From JAUVXJ01 sp034411995 (lineage in GTDB: Bacteria; Chloroflexota; Anaerolineae; UBA7937; B3-Chlor), in the NCBI GenBank assembly GCA_034411995.1, contig DAOUME010000026.1:186001-250000 (forward strand): a DNA stretch of 64,000 nucleotides. The letters run 5' to 3'. Below, piece by piece: positions 43,467-51,789 of this stretch. A program made the translations under genes and the position numbers. Position 1 is the first letter of the stretch. Every line of letters starts with the position of its first letter. A model generated the notes under the pieces. It was given only the letters and a program-made list of their open reading frames with translations, was not told where the DNA came from and did no database searches.

Positions 43467-44843
43467 ATGACTGACGAAGTGAACCCTCGCATCTTTCGGC
43501 AGTACGATGTGCGTGGACTCGTCGACCAGGACCTGACCGATGAAGTGGTGGAGATGCTGGGCAAGGGCTACGGCACTTATATGGTCGATCTCGGCCACGA
43601 GAGGGTGAGCGTAGGGCACGACGCGCGCGTGAGCTCTCCGCGCTTTCGCGACGCCTTGATCAAGGGTATCCTGTCCACGGGCATGGACGTGATCGACATC
43701 GGCATGGTGCCCACCCCGACACTGTACTTCTCTCTCTTCCAACTGGGTGTGCAAGGCGGAGTGATGATTACTGGCAGTCACAACCCTCCCGAATTCAATG
43801 GCTTCAAGCTGGCCGTGGGCCACATCACACTGTACGGATCACAGATACAGAGGATCCGCGAGATCATAGAAGCAGCCAGATTTCCCAAGGGGCAGGGAAT
43901 CCTGACGGAACGGGATCTCAAACCAGAGTACCTGTCGATGCTGAAGGACAAGATCGGACGCTTCGACCGAGAGCTCAAAGTGGTGGTGGACGCCGGCAAC
44001 GGGTTGGGAGGTATGTTCTGCCCGGAGTTGCTCCGCGATCTGGGCGCTGAGGCCTTTGGGCTGTTCTGCGAGGTTGACGGCACGTTTCCTAACCACCATC
44101 CAGACCCCACTATACCAGCGTATCTGACGGATCTGATCGCGGAAGTCGCCCGGCGAGAGGCTGATCTGGGAGTGGCCTACGATGGGGATTGTGATCGGCT
44201 GGGGGTCATCGACGAACGCGGCAACATCATCTGGGGCGATCAACTTCTCATCTTGTTCTCCCGTGAGATCCTGAAGCGCCAACCCGGAGCGACCATCATC
44301 TTCGAGGTCAAGTGCTCCCAAGCCCTACCGGAGGAGATCGAGAAGGCCGGCGGCGTTCCGCTGATGTGGCGTACCGGCCACTCCTTCATCAAGGGGAAGA
44401 TGAAGGAAGTGGGTGCTCCCCTGGCGGGTGAGATGAGCGGCCATCTCTTCTTCGCAGACGAGTACTTCGGCTACGACGACGCCCTGTACGCCTCGCTGAG
44501 GCTGGTACGGCTCCTCTCCCGTTCTGACAAGAGCATCGGCGAGATGCTGGCTGACGTACCGCGCTACTTCTCCACGCCGGAGATTCGGGTGGACTGCCCG
44601 GACGACCAGAAATTCCAGATCGTTTCCGACCTGGTGGCGTATTTCAAGCAGCAGTACGAGGTAGTAGACGTCGACGGGGCTCGTGTGCTGTTCGGCGACG
44701 GTTGGGGCCTGGTGCGAGCGTCCAACACCCAGCCGGCGCTGGTCTTGAGGTTCGAAGCGAAGACCCCAGAGCGCCTGGAAGAGATCAAGCGCATCATCAG
44801 CTCCAGGCTGAGCGAGGTCTCAGGAATCCAGATACCGGAGTGA
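43467..44843 (+). CDS. Phosphomannomutase/phosphoglucomutase
   Basis: A 458-residue alpha-D-phosphohexomutase. IFRQYDVRGLVDQDL starts domain 1; the phosphoserine loop is ITGSHNPPEFNG (S104), the metal loop YDGDCDRLG (about 239-243), the sugar loop GEMSGHLFFADE, and the phosphate-binding loop RASNTQPALVLR in domain 4. It interconverts hexose 1- and 6-phosphates. GAAAGGAG precedes the ATG. It follows apgM after 57 bases and links glucokinase and TreT products to glycolysis or nucleotide sugars. Confidence 0.92.
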   Translation: MTDEVNPRIFRQYDVRGLVDQDLTDEVVEMLGKGYGTYMVDLGHERVSVGHDARVSSPRFRDALIKGILSTGMDVIDIGMVPTPTLYFSLFQLGVQGGVMITGSHNPPEFNGFKLAVGHITLYGSQIQRIREIIEAARFPKGQGILTERDLKPEYLSMLKDKIGRFDRELKVVVDAGNGLGGMFCPELLRDLGAEAFGLFCEVDGTFPNHHPDPTIPAYLTDLIAEVARREADLGVAYDGDCDRLGVIDERGNIIWGDQLLILFSREILKRQPGATIIFEVKCSQALPEEIEKAGGVPLMWRTGHSFIKGKMKEVGAPLAGEMSGHLFFADEYFGYDDALYASLRLVRLLSRSDKSIGEMLADVPRYFSTPEIRVDCPDDQKFQIVSDLVAYFKQQYEVVDVDGARVLFGDGWGLVRASNTQPALVLRFEAKTPERLEEIKRIISSRLSEVSGIQIPE

Positions 44844-44879
44844 TCTCCAGCAGGGGGAGATCTCCAAAGGAGAAGGTGG

Positions 44880-45383
44880 ATGACTGACGGGAAAAGCCGC
44901 CAGGAAGAGTGGGCACAGATCGGGAGTGACATTGAAAGGAAGATCAAGAAGGAACTGGCCAACTGGGCTGGAGCCGACGAGGGCGATAGCTGGGAGACCA
45001 TCGGCCAAATGATGGAGAGCAGAATCAGGGGCGAAGTCGCCGCGAACGTGGGAGGCCAGCCGGACGAGGATTGGGAGACCATCGGCCGGCGCATTGAAAG
45101 GCGAGTCAAGTCCGGCATGGGAGAATGGGCTGGGGCAGATCCTGAAGACGACTGGGACACTATAGGCCAGAAGGCAAGCGGCAGAATCAAGGCCGACATG
45201 GCCAACGCCGTGGGCGGCCAGCCCGACGAGGACTGGGAAGAGATGGGGAGACACATCGAGAACCGGATCAGGTCCGGACTCGGACAGTGGGCCGGCGCAG
45301 AAACAGATGACGACTGGGACGCGGTCGGCCGCAAGATAGAAGACAGGGTCAAGGCCGCACTGCGCGAATGGCTCAGCGAGTAG
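44880..45383 (+). CDS. Repeat protein of six tandem 27-residue units, unknown function
   Basis: A 167-residue, highly charged protein with no signal peptide. From residue 10 it consists of six units: 10-36, 37-63, 64-90, 91-117, 118-144 and 145-167 (last one shortened). Each has the form DW-E/D-TIG-RRIE-RRVK-(16-20)-W/V-A/G-G-A/Q-D/P, an amphipathic helix followed by a short loop. Loops alternate between WAGAD-like and VGGQP-like, so the structure also repeats as 54-residue pairs. I know of no family with this pattern. GGAG lies shortly upstream of ATG 44880. It follows the phosphohexomutase after a short hairpin spacer and overlaps the next gene by 16 bases. Confidence 0.8.
   Translation: MTDGKSRQEEWAQIGSDIERKIKKELANWAGADEGDSWETIGQMMESRIRGEVAANVGGQPDEDWETIGRRIERRVKSGMGEWAGADPEDDWDTIGQKASGRIKADMANAVGGQPDEDWEEMGRHIENRIRSGLGQWAGAETDDDWDAVGRKIEDRVKAALREWLSE
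44907..45380 (+). repeat. Tandem 81-base coding repeats (162-base paired period)
   Basis: The coding repeat of the preceding protein at DNA level: five full 81-base units and one partial. Units 1, 3 and 5 resemble each other more than 2 and 4, so a 162-base pair was probably the unit that duplicated. Confidence 0.75.
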
Positions 45384-47389
45384 AGTCACCTACCTTTCGA
45401 AAGCTCTTTAACCCCCTCAGCATGGCGCGCCTGCGGCTGGCGAATCGCATCGTCATGCCGGCCCTCCACCTCTGCTACACCCCCCAGGGCTTCGTCACAG
45501 ACGTGCTGGTCGATTCCTACGCCGAGCGGGCTGCCGGAGGAGTGGGACTGATCATCGTGGGGGGCTGCCCCGTCGATGAATGGGGCGGCGGACCGGACAT
45601 GATCGGGCTCAGCAGGGATGAGTTTCTACCGGGGCTGAACAGGCTCACCGAGGCCGTGCACCGCCTGGGCACCCCCATCGCGGCACAGCTTTACCACGCC
45701 GGCCGGTATTCCCCCTCCGCCGAGATCGGCCTCCAACCCGTGGCACCTTCACCTATCGCCTCCCCGCTTACGCGGGAGACCCCCAGGGAGATGACGAGGC
45801 AGGACATCGAGCTGACCGTCAGCAACTTCGCCACCGCAGCCGGCAGGGCCAAGCAGGCAGGCTTCGACGCGGTCGAGATCAGCGCCTCTGCCGGTTATCT
45901 CCTCTGCCAGTTCCTGTCGCCGACCACCAACTCTCGGCAGGACGAATACGGGGGCAGTCTCGAGAACAGAGCGCGGTTTCCCCTGGATGTCGTTCACGCG
46001 GTGCGAGAAGCGGTCGGGCCTGACTACCCTATTCTGGTGCGCGTCGCGGGGAACGATTTCGTGGAAGGCAGCAACACCAACCCCGAGGCGGTTCGCTTCG
46101 CACAGGCCCTGGAGGGGGCAACCGCCGATGCCCTCGACGTGACCGGCGGATGGCACGAGACCCGCGTCCCGCAGATCACCATGGCTGTTCCCAGAGGCGC
46201 TTTCTCCTACCTGGCGCGGGGCGTGAAGCAAGCCGTGCACATCCCGGTCATTTCCAGCAACCGGTACAGCGATCCACTGCTGGCCGAGAGGATGCTGCGT
46301 CACGGCGTGGCAGACCTGATCGCCATGGGCCGCCCCCTCATCGCTGACCCTGAGCTGCCAAACAAGGCCCTCCAGGGCCGGATGGATGAGATCAACACCT
46401 GCGTGGCCTGCAACCAGGGGTGCTTCGACAACATCTTCGCCCGGCAGCCGGTCTGCTGCCTGGTCAACCCTCGAGCAGGGCGAGAGGGCTGGCACTATCC
46501 TGCGCCTGTGGAAAAGCCTAAGAGAGTGACCGTCGTGGGGGGTGGCCCAGGCGGGATGCGGGCCGCCGCCACCGCCTCATCGCGAGGCCACCAGGTGACG
46601 CTACTGGAGAGGACAGATCATCTGGGCGGGCAACTGAAGCTGGCCATGGTTCCGCCAGGAAGAGGGGAGCTCAGCAACCTGGTTCTGTCTCTGGCCTCGG
46701 CGTTGTCCAGAGAAGGGGTGGATGTACGGCTCGGCCTGGAGGCAACACCAGAGGCCGTCCTGTCCACCATTCCAGATACGGTCGTCGTGGCCACGGGAGC
46801 AGTGCCGGTGATGCCCGACATCCCGGGAACGGAAGGCCAGCAAGTGGTCCAGGCCTGGGACGTCTTGTCAGGCAAGGTTGACGTTGGCGATCAGGTGGTG
46901 GTACTGGGCGGCGGAGCCACGGGTTGTCTGGTGTCGCTCTACCTCGCGCAGATGGGTACTGCCGACGCTGCCACTTTGAGGTTTCTGGTCCAGAATCAAG
47001 CGGAAACCTGGGAGACTCTGGAGCAGTTGGTCTGGGAAGGCAGCAAGGACGTGACCTTAGTCGAGATGCGGCCCAAGTTCGGCACCGACATCGGGCTCAC
47101 CACGCGATGGACCATTCTACAAGACCTGCACCGCTGCGGAGTGCACATGGTCGCCGAGGCCTTCGCCAAGAGGGTAACGCCAGGGGGCATCGACGTGGTC
47201 ATCGGAGCAGACGAGAGGCATATCGCGGCAGACGCTGTGGTTCTAGCCGCGGGGCTCACTCCCCTGGACCACCTCTACCGCGACCTGCAGGGCCGCGTGA
47301 ACGAACTGTACCTGATCGGCGATGCCAGGGAGCCACGGAAGGCGTTCGACGCCATTCGCGAGGGCTTCGAGACAGGCATGACCATTTGA
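45368..47389 (+). CDS. NADH:flavin oxidoreductase / FAD-dependent reductase, 2,4-dienoyl-CoA reductase type
   Basis: A 673-residue, three-part enzyme. Residues 10-340 are an old-yellow-enzyme TIM barrel (FNPLSMARLRLANRIV, AAQLYHAGRY, ISASAGYLLCQFLSP). Residues about 340-375 hold the [4Fe-4S] ligands CVACNQGC and CCLVNPRAG. Residues 380-673 are two nucleotide-binding domains with VTVVGGGPGGMRAAAT (FAD) and VVVLGGGATGCLVS (NAD(P)H). Such enzymes reduce conjugated double bonds of enoyl-CoA, terpenes or trimethylamine-like substrates; the substrate is unknown. ATG 45368 overlaps the repeat protein gene. Confidence 0.88.
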   Translation: MAQRVESPTFRKLFNPLSMARLRLANRIVMPALHLCYTPQGFVTDVLVDSYAERAAGGVGLIIVGGCPVDEWGGGPDMIGLSRDEFLPGLNRLTEAVHRLGTPIAAQLYHAGRYSPSAEIGLQPVAPSPIASPLTRETPREMTRQDIELTVSNFATAAGRAKQAGFDAVEISASAGYLLCQFLSPTTNSRQDEYGGSLENRARFPLDVVHAVREAVGPDYPILVRVAGNDFVEGSNTNPEAVRFAQALEGATADALDVTGGWHETRVPQITMAVPRGAFSYLARGVKQAVHIPVISSNRYSDPLLAERMLRHGVADLIAMGRPLIADPELPNKALQGRMDEINTCVACNQGCFDNIFARQPVCCLVNPRAGREGWHYPAPVEKPKRVTVVGGGPGGMRAAATASSRGHQVTLLERTDHLGGQLKLAMVPPGRGELSNLVLSLASALSREGVDVRLGLEATPEAVLSTIPDTVVVATGAVPVMPDIPGTEGQQVVQAWDVLSGKVDVGDQVVVLGGGATGCLVSLYLAQMGTADAATLRFLVQNQAETWETLEQLVWEGSKDVTLVEMRPKFGTDIGLTTRWTILQDLHRCGVHMVAEAFAKRVTPGGIDVVIGADERHIAADAVVLAAGLTPLDHLYRDLQGRVNELYLIGDAREPRKAFDAIREGFETGMTI

Positions 47390-47471
47390 GCACCGTGCTT
47401 GCAGAGGAGCAGGACGTCCAGTAGAATACGCTCATTCTCCTCGGGGGAGCGACCGCAAGGGAGGGAAGAAA

Positions 47472-47915
47472 GTGACCGGAGAAGAGTACCGAAGAAAGGA
47501 CGAAAAGCACGAGAAAGAGGAAAAGGAAGAGAAGGACCGGGGCGAGCGAGAATGGGACAAGGGCGAGCAGTGGTCGGGCGGCGACGCACTGGGTCCCTTG
47601 ATCTGGGGCCTGGTCCTGATCTTCGCCGGACTGGCGTTCGCGGCCGTCAACCTCGACATCTACCCCTGGCTCACCTGGAGCAACGTGTGGAGCATCATCT
47701 TCATCGGTGCCGGGCTGCTCTTCCTCCTGGAGGCCATTATCCGCATCCTGATGCCCACCTACCGCCGTCCAGTGCGAGGGCGCATCATCCTGGCTTTCGT
47801 CGCCCTGGCCATAGGTCTCGGCGGAATCATCGGATGGGAGGTGACCTGGCCGCTGATCGTGATCGCCGTCGGTCTGGCCATAATCGTCGGCGTCTTCGTC
47901 AGGCCCCGGCCCTAA
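47472..47915 (+). CDS. Small membrane protein with highly charged N-terminus
   Basis: A 147-residue protein. Residues 1-37 are almost all charged (RRKDEKHEKEEKEEKDR), followed by about four hydrophobic segments: LIWGLVLIFAGLAFA, VWSIIFIGAGLLFLLEA, IILAFVALAIGLGG and LIVIAVGLAIIVGV. This resembles small bacterial membrane proteins of the DUF5668/LiaI-like type, which are sometimes stress-related. GTG 47472 is the start, with GAGGGAAG upstream. Function unknown. Confidence 0.7.
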   Translation: MTGEEYRRKDEKHEKEEKEEKDRGEREWDKGEQWSGGDALGPLIWGLVLIFAGLAFAAVNLDIYPWLTWSNVWSIIFIGAGLLFLLEAIIRILMPTYRRPVRGRIILAFVALAIGLGGIIGWEVTWPLIVIAVGLAIIVGVFVRPRP

Positions 47916-47927
47916 GCCAGCTCTAGG

Positions 47928-49097
47928 CTAGAGCCGACCCAGGTCCATCGTGACCAACTGGTCCCACCAATAGCGAAGGTGGGAGATCGTCCTGTCCCGC
48001 CCAATGCAGCGAAAGTAGGGAGCCTCAAAGGCCCTGATCAGATCGCCGATCTTATAGCGAGGCAGGATGGGCGTCGAGACCACGAGGCTGCCGGTCTCAC
48101 CCGGCCTCATGTCGTACATCATCTTGAGTCCATCGTGGGTCTGCACCTCGAAAAAGAACAGGTCGTAGTTGGGCACCCAGGCCCGCTTCTCGTCTCGCTG
48201 CTGTCCGAACATCCCTTCCGTCGTGCCGTAGATCTCGGCGATGTCCGCAGGCCCGTACAGGGCCCTCAACACAGGCTGGTACTTCGTATTGATCCCCGGC
48301 ACGCTCCCCAGGGTCATGATGCGCACCCGCCACAGATCCTTGGGGTAGACCTTGTGCGTGTGGTGCAGGTACCGCCCAAAGTCCACCGCCGTGGGCGCCA
48401 CCCCGCCCACGATGGTGACCTCCTCGTTCCTGCACCGCTCGTAGGCCAGCTCGAAGCGCCGCTCCCAGTCTGCGATAGTCTTTCCCCCACCCAGGGCGTC
48501 GATCTCGTCTTGGGTGGGCAGAGACCGCAGGGGAGTGGCCTCAGTGGTATGCTTCACGTAGATACCGGAACTGTACCCGTACTCCACCTCACGATCCCCC
48601 GCCTGGACCGTACCGACCACGGAAGGGAAGTTCAGGTTCAGATTCACCCCTTGAAGCACCTCCAGCCGATTCGAGCGGGCGACGTAATTCATCAATGCTC
48701 GACCAGCGCTGACTCGCATCTTGAGGTCGGTGGCGGTCATGGGGATGAACTTGGACTCGCCCTTGGTGGTGCCTCTGGTGATAGCCCAACCGACGGGAGG
48801 TTCGTAGAGCAGCAGGCGCTCCTCACCGGCCAAAACCCGGTCGATGAGGGGTTTCATCTGCTCGTAGGTGGTCACCGGAAAGGCTACACGGTACTCCTCG
48901 ACCGACCCTACCTGGTCAGCGCCGTGGTCAGCACCATAGTCTGTCTGAGCATAACCCTGGAGCAACCCTTCCAGCACCGCTTGCTGAGCCGCCCCCGGGT
49001 TGGCAACCGCCTCGTGCCAGGGGCGCAGGAACCGTTCCAGCATCCTGAACCTTGCTCCTCTCTCTGCCGCGGAGGGGTCTTCGCGGGTCGCTGCCAT
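47928..49097 (-). CDS. GH3 auxin-responsive promoter family acyl-adenylate ligase
   Basis: A 389-residue protein of the GH3 family, part of the ANL adenylate-forming superfamily. ITRGTTKGESKFIPMT is the P-loop-like ATP motif, IVGGVAPTAVDFGRYL and EIYGTTEGMFG are acyl- and adenylate-site motifs, and TGSLVVSTPILPRYKIGD completes the core. It is somewhat shorter than plant GH3 proteins, whose C-terminal lid is larger. Plant members conjugate amino acids to carboxylic acids through an acyl-AMP; bacterial substrates are unknown. It follows the YvcK-phosphohexomutase fusion after 28 bases and is probably co-transcribed. Confidence 0.85.
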   Translation of the reverse strand: MAATREDPSAAERGARFRMLERFLRPWHEAVANPGAAQQAVLEGLLQGYAQTDYGADHGADQVGSVEEYRVAFPVTTYEQMKPLIDRVLAGEERLLLYEPPVGWAITRGTTKGESKFIPMTATDLKMRVSAGRALMNYVARSNRLEVLQGVNLNLNFPSVVGTVQAGDREVEYGYSSGIYVKHTTEATPLRSLPTQDEIDALGGGKTIADWERRFELAYERCRNEEVTIVGGVAPTAVDFGRYLHHTHKVYPKDLWRVRIMTLGSVPGINTKYQPVLRALYGPADIAEIYGTTEGMFGQQRDEKRAWVPNYDLFFFEVQTHDGLKMMYDMRPGETGSLVVSTPILPRYKIGDLIRAFEAPYFRCIGRDRTISHLRYWWDQLVTMDLGRL

Positions 49098-49125
49098 GCC
49101 ACTGATTCCCTGGAGGGCTGTCCCC

Positions 49126-51726
49126 TCACCGGCCGGTTGCCGAGGGCAAGAACTGCGCTATGCGGTCCGTCACGGTGTCTTGAATGCGGTGGAGATCCTC
49201 CTCTGTCTTGCCCTCCATCCTCACCGACAACGCGGACTGGGTATTCGAGGCTCTCACCAGCGCCCAGCCTCCGTCGAATCCGATGCGCGCGCCGTCTATG
49301 TCGATCACTTCGTGGGTCTGGATGAAGGACTCCTTGATCGCCTCTACGACACCGAATTTCTCAATCTCCGAGCAAGGTATGCGCATTTCAGGCGAGGTAT
49401 AATACCGTGGCAACTCGTCCAGTAGCTCGGACAGCGGGCGCTCCACTCTGGAGAGATACTCGACCAACTTGCCGGCAGCCAGCAGCGCGTCGTCGAAATT
49501 CAGTGGTGGATCGTTGTAGAAGACGTGTCCGCTCAGCTCCACTCCCAGGGCAGCGTTCTCCTGCCTCATCTTCTGAAGGATGTAAGCGTTGCCGCACCGG
49601 GTCATGAGGGGGATGCCCCCGTGTCCCGCGAGATCGTCGATCAGGCTCTGGGAACAGCGCACGTCCAGAACAACCTTGGCCGGTCCTCCGTCCAGGAACT
49701 CGCGGGCCAGGAGGGCCACGTATTTGTCAGTGGAGACCATGGCGCCACGCTCGTCGACCACACCCAGGCGGTCCCCATCGCCATCGAAGCCCAGCCCGAG
49801 GTCAGCCTTCTCCCTCACCACGGCCGCCTTCAACTCGCTGACGTTCCCGTCCACAGTGGGATCTGGCTCGTGGTTTGGAAAACGCCCGTCGGGCTCGCAA
49901 TAGAGCGGCAACACTGCGCATCCCAGGTCCTCCATGAGCTGACTCGCCAGCAGGCCAGCCGACCCATTCCCACCGTCGACTACCACCTTCAGCCGCCGGT
50001 TCACGTGTAAACGATCCCGGATGCACTTCGCGTACAGCGGCAATACGTCCAGCTTCTCCATGGATCCGTTCCCGGCCTCGTACTGGTTCTTGGCGATCAA
50101 GCGCTCCACGTGCTGTAGCCCTTCCCCAGCCAGAGGATACGGCCCGACCTGCAGCTTGAGGCCGTTGAATTCCGCTGGATTGTGACTGGCGGTGACCATC
50201 ACCGCCCCGTCGGCCAGCGTGGTTTCTTGAGCGAAGGACAGGGCGGGCGTGGGAACGACACCGATGTCCAGCACCTGACAGCCCGTCGAGAGCAGACCCT
50301 CAGTCACCGCAGAGAAGAAACGCTCTGAAGAGATGCGCACGTCCCGTCCCACGACAACCTTGCTGCGGCCCGTCGTGCGCTGGATGTAGGTACCAAAGGC
50401 CCTGCCAATCGTCTTTATGGCCCCGGTGGTCAAGTCGGCGTCCGCCACGCCGCGTATATCGTATTCCCTGAACACGGCCCGGCTGACCGACAGCCTGGCC
50501 TGGAAGGCGTAGTCTCTCAAGATCCCAGAGACAGACTGGGACAGTTTGAGGGGATCGTGGCGCAGAACCACCTTCTCCACACCGTTGGTGCCCTGCCCCA
50601 GGACCTCCTGCACGAGGTCTCTCTCGATCAGCAAGGCGCCTTCCACCAGCACCAATTCCTCTGGTGTGTCCTCGAACAAGATGATCTGTGTGTCGTCCTT
50701 GACCACAGGCACAGAGCGCACGGGCTCTGCCGACACGCTCCGATACCGGGCCAGGACGGAATCTGCGATCCTCCCACCGCTGCTCACCAGGACGTAGTCC
50801 AGCCGGAAACCACAGCTATTCTGGATGGCACGCACGTGGTCGGCGACGGAGTAGCCCTCCGTCACGTTGGGCTGGGTCATGATGTTGCAGACGAATATCT
50901 TCCTGGCGGGACCCCTCTTCAGGATCTGATTGATCTCGGGCACCAGCAAGGTGGGGATGATATTGGTGAACAAGGATCCCGGTCCGATGACCACCGCGTC
51001 GGCCGCCTCCAGAGCCTCCACGACTTCGGGCGAGGCGGTCACAGGAGCTCCAGGACCATCGTCAGCCGTGGACTCCAGCCACACCTTCCTGATGGGCCCT
51101 CCATCCTCTCTCCACAAGATCTGAGACTCGCCCGCCAGGACCCTTCCGTCCTGGAGCTCGGCGCACACGCGAACCTTGTCCGTGGTCGGAAAGAGTACTT
51201 CTTCTCCAGATGTCCCCAGCCCTCGACGCAGCTTGGCAAAGGCCGCGCCACTACCGATAGGCGGAACCACCCCTGTGATCTGCCAGGGCACTTCCTTGGC
51301 GATGCGCAGCAGCATCGACAGCCCCTCAGTGCCCGCGAAGACTACCACCTTGGGCTTCTCTGCGGGGCCGTGATAGTAGTCGTAGACGACGTCCACCAGG
51401 CTCTCGTTAGCCGCCTTTCTGGCCACGAAGGGCATGACCAGGGTCTGACTCAACTTGAAGAACGAGACGACCACCAGAGTGATCCCGACAGCGCCCAGCA
51501 GGATACCACGATGCAGGTGTGGAATGAACTGCAAGGTCAGGTAGTAGACGTAGGAGGGGAACGGTGCTGTGCGGTAGAGGTGTACCAGCACGTAGGCGAA
51601 GCCCAGGCTGAGGAGCATGATCCCCAGGAAGAGCGCCAGCAGCCAGCGCTTGATGTGCCACCCCGGCAGCAACAACCTCAGCACCCTGCTGGTCCTGATT
51701 CGCGTCCTCAAGTCCCTGTCACCCAT
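49126..51726 (-). CDS. YvcK/CofD-like domain fused to a phosphohexomutase, membrane-anchored
   Basis: An 866-residue fusion. Two membrane helices (about 27-50 and 73-92) precede a YvcK/CofD-like domain (125-390). That domain keeps AADAVVIGPGSLFTNIIPTL and the C-terminal region, but the first glycine loop is AGTEGLS instead of GGGTGLS and the DDGGSSG stretch is lost. From residue 417 (RAVFREYDIRGVADAD) a full phosphohexomutase follows: phosphoserine loop TASHNPAEFNG (S514), metal loop DGDGDRLG (648), VELSGHVFY and RASNTQSALSV. YvcK binds UDP-GlcNAc and controls central carbon and cell wall metabolism in other bacteria. The fusion suggests local production or sensing of a sugar phosphate for envelope synthesis. 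The start ATG lies 63 bases after the previous phosphohexomutase. Confidence 0.87.
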   Translation of the reverse strand: MGDRDLRTRIRTSRVLRLLLPGWHIKRWLLALFLGIMLLSLGFAYVLVHLYRTAPFPSYVYYLTLQFIPHLHRGILLGAVGITLVVVSFFKLSQTLVMPFVARKAANESLVDVVYDYYHGPAEKPKVVVFAGTEGLSMLLRIAKEVPWQITGVVPPIGSGAAFAKLRRGLGTSGEEVLFPTTDKVRVCAELQDGRVLAGESQILWREDGGPIRKVWLESTADDGPGAPVTASPEVVEALEAADAVVIGPGSLFTNIIPTLLVPEINQILKRGPARKIFVCNIMTQPNVTEGYSVADHVRAIQNSCGFRLDYVLVSSGGRIADSVLARYRSVSAEPVRSVPVVKDDTQIILFEDTPEELVLVEGALLIERDLVQEVLGQGTNGVEKVVLRHDPLKLSQSVSGILRDYAFQARLSVSRAVFREYDIRGVADADLTTGAIKTIGRAFGTYIQRTTGRSKVVVGRDVRISSERFFSAVTEGLLSTGCQVLDIGVVPTPALSFAQETTLADGAVMVTASHNPAEFNGLKLQVGPYPLAGEGLQHVERLIAKNQYEAGNGSMEKLDVLPLYAKCIRDRLHVNRRLKVVVDGGNGSAGLLASQLMEDLGCAVLPLYCEPDGRFPNHEPDPTVDGNVSELKAAVVREKADLGLGFDGDGDRLGVVDERGAMVSTDKYVALLAREFLDGGPAKVVLDVRCSQSLIDDLAGHGGIPLMTRCGNAYILQKMRQENAALGVELSGHVFYNDPPLNFDDALLAAGKLVEYLSRVERPLSELLDELPRYYTSPEMRIPCSEIEKFGVVEAIKESFIQTHEVIDIDGARIGFDGGWALVRASNTQSALSVRMEGKTEEDLHRIQDTVTDRIAQFLPSATGR

Positions 51727-51789
51727 CCACGCCCACCTGCTATTCTGCCTGCCACAGCTATGGTGACCTCACGCGGCGACGCCCCTTGA

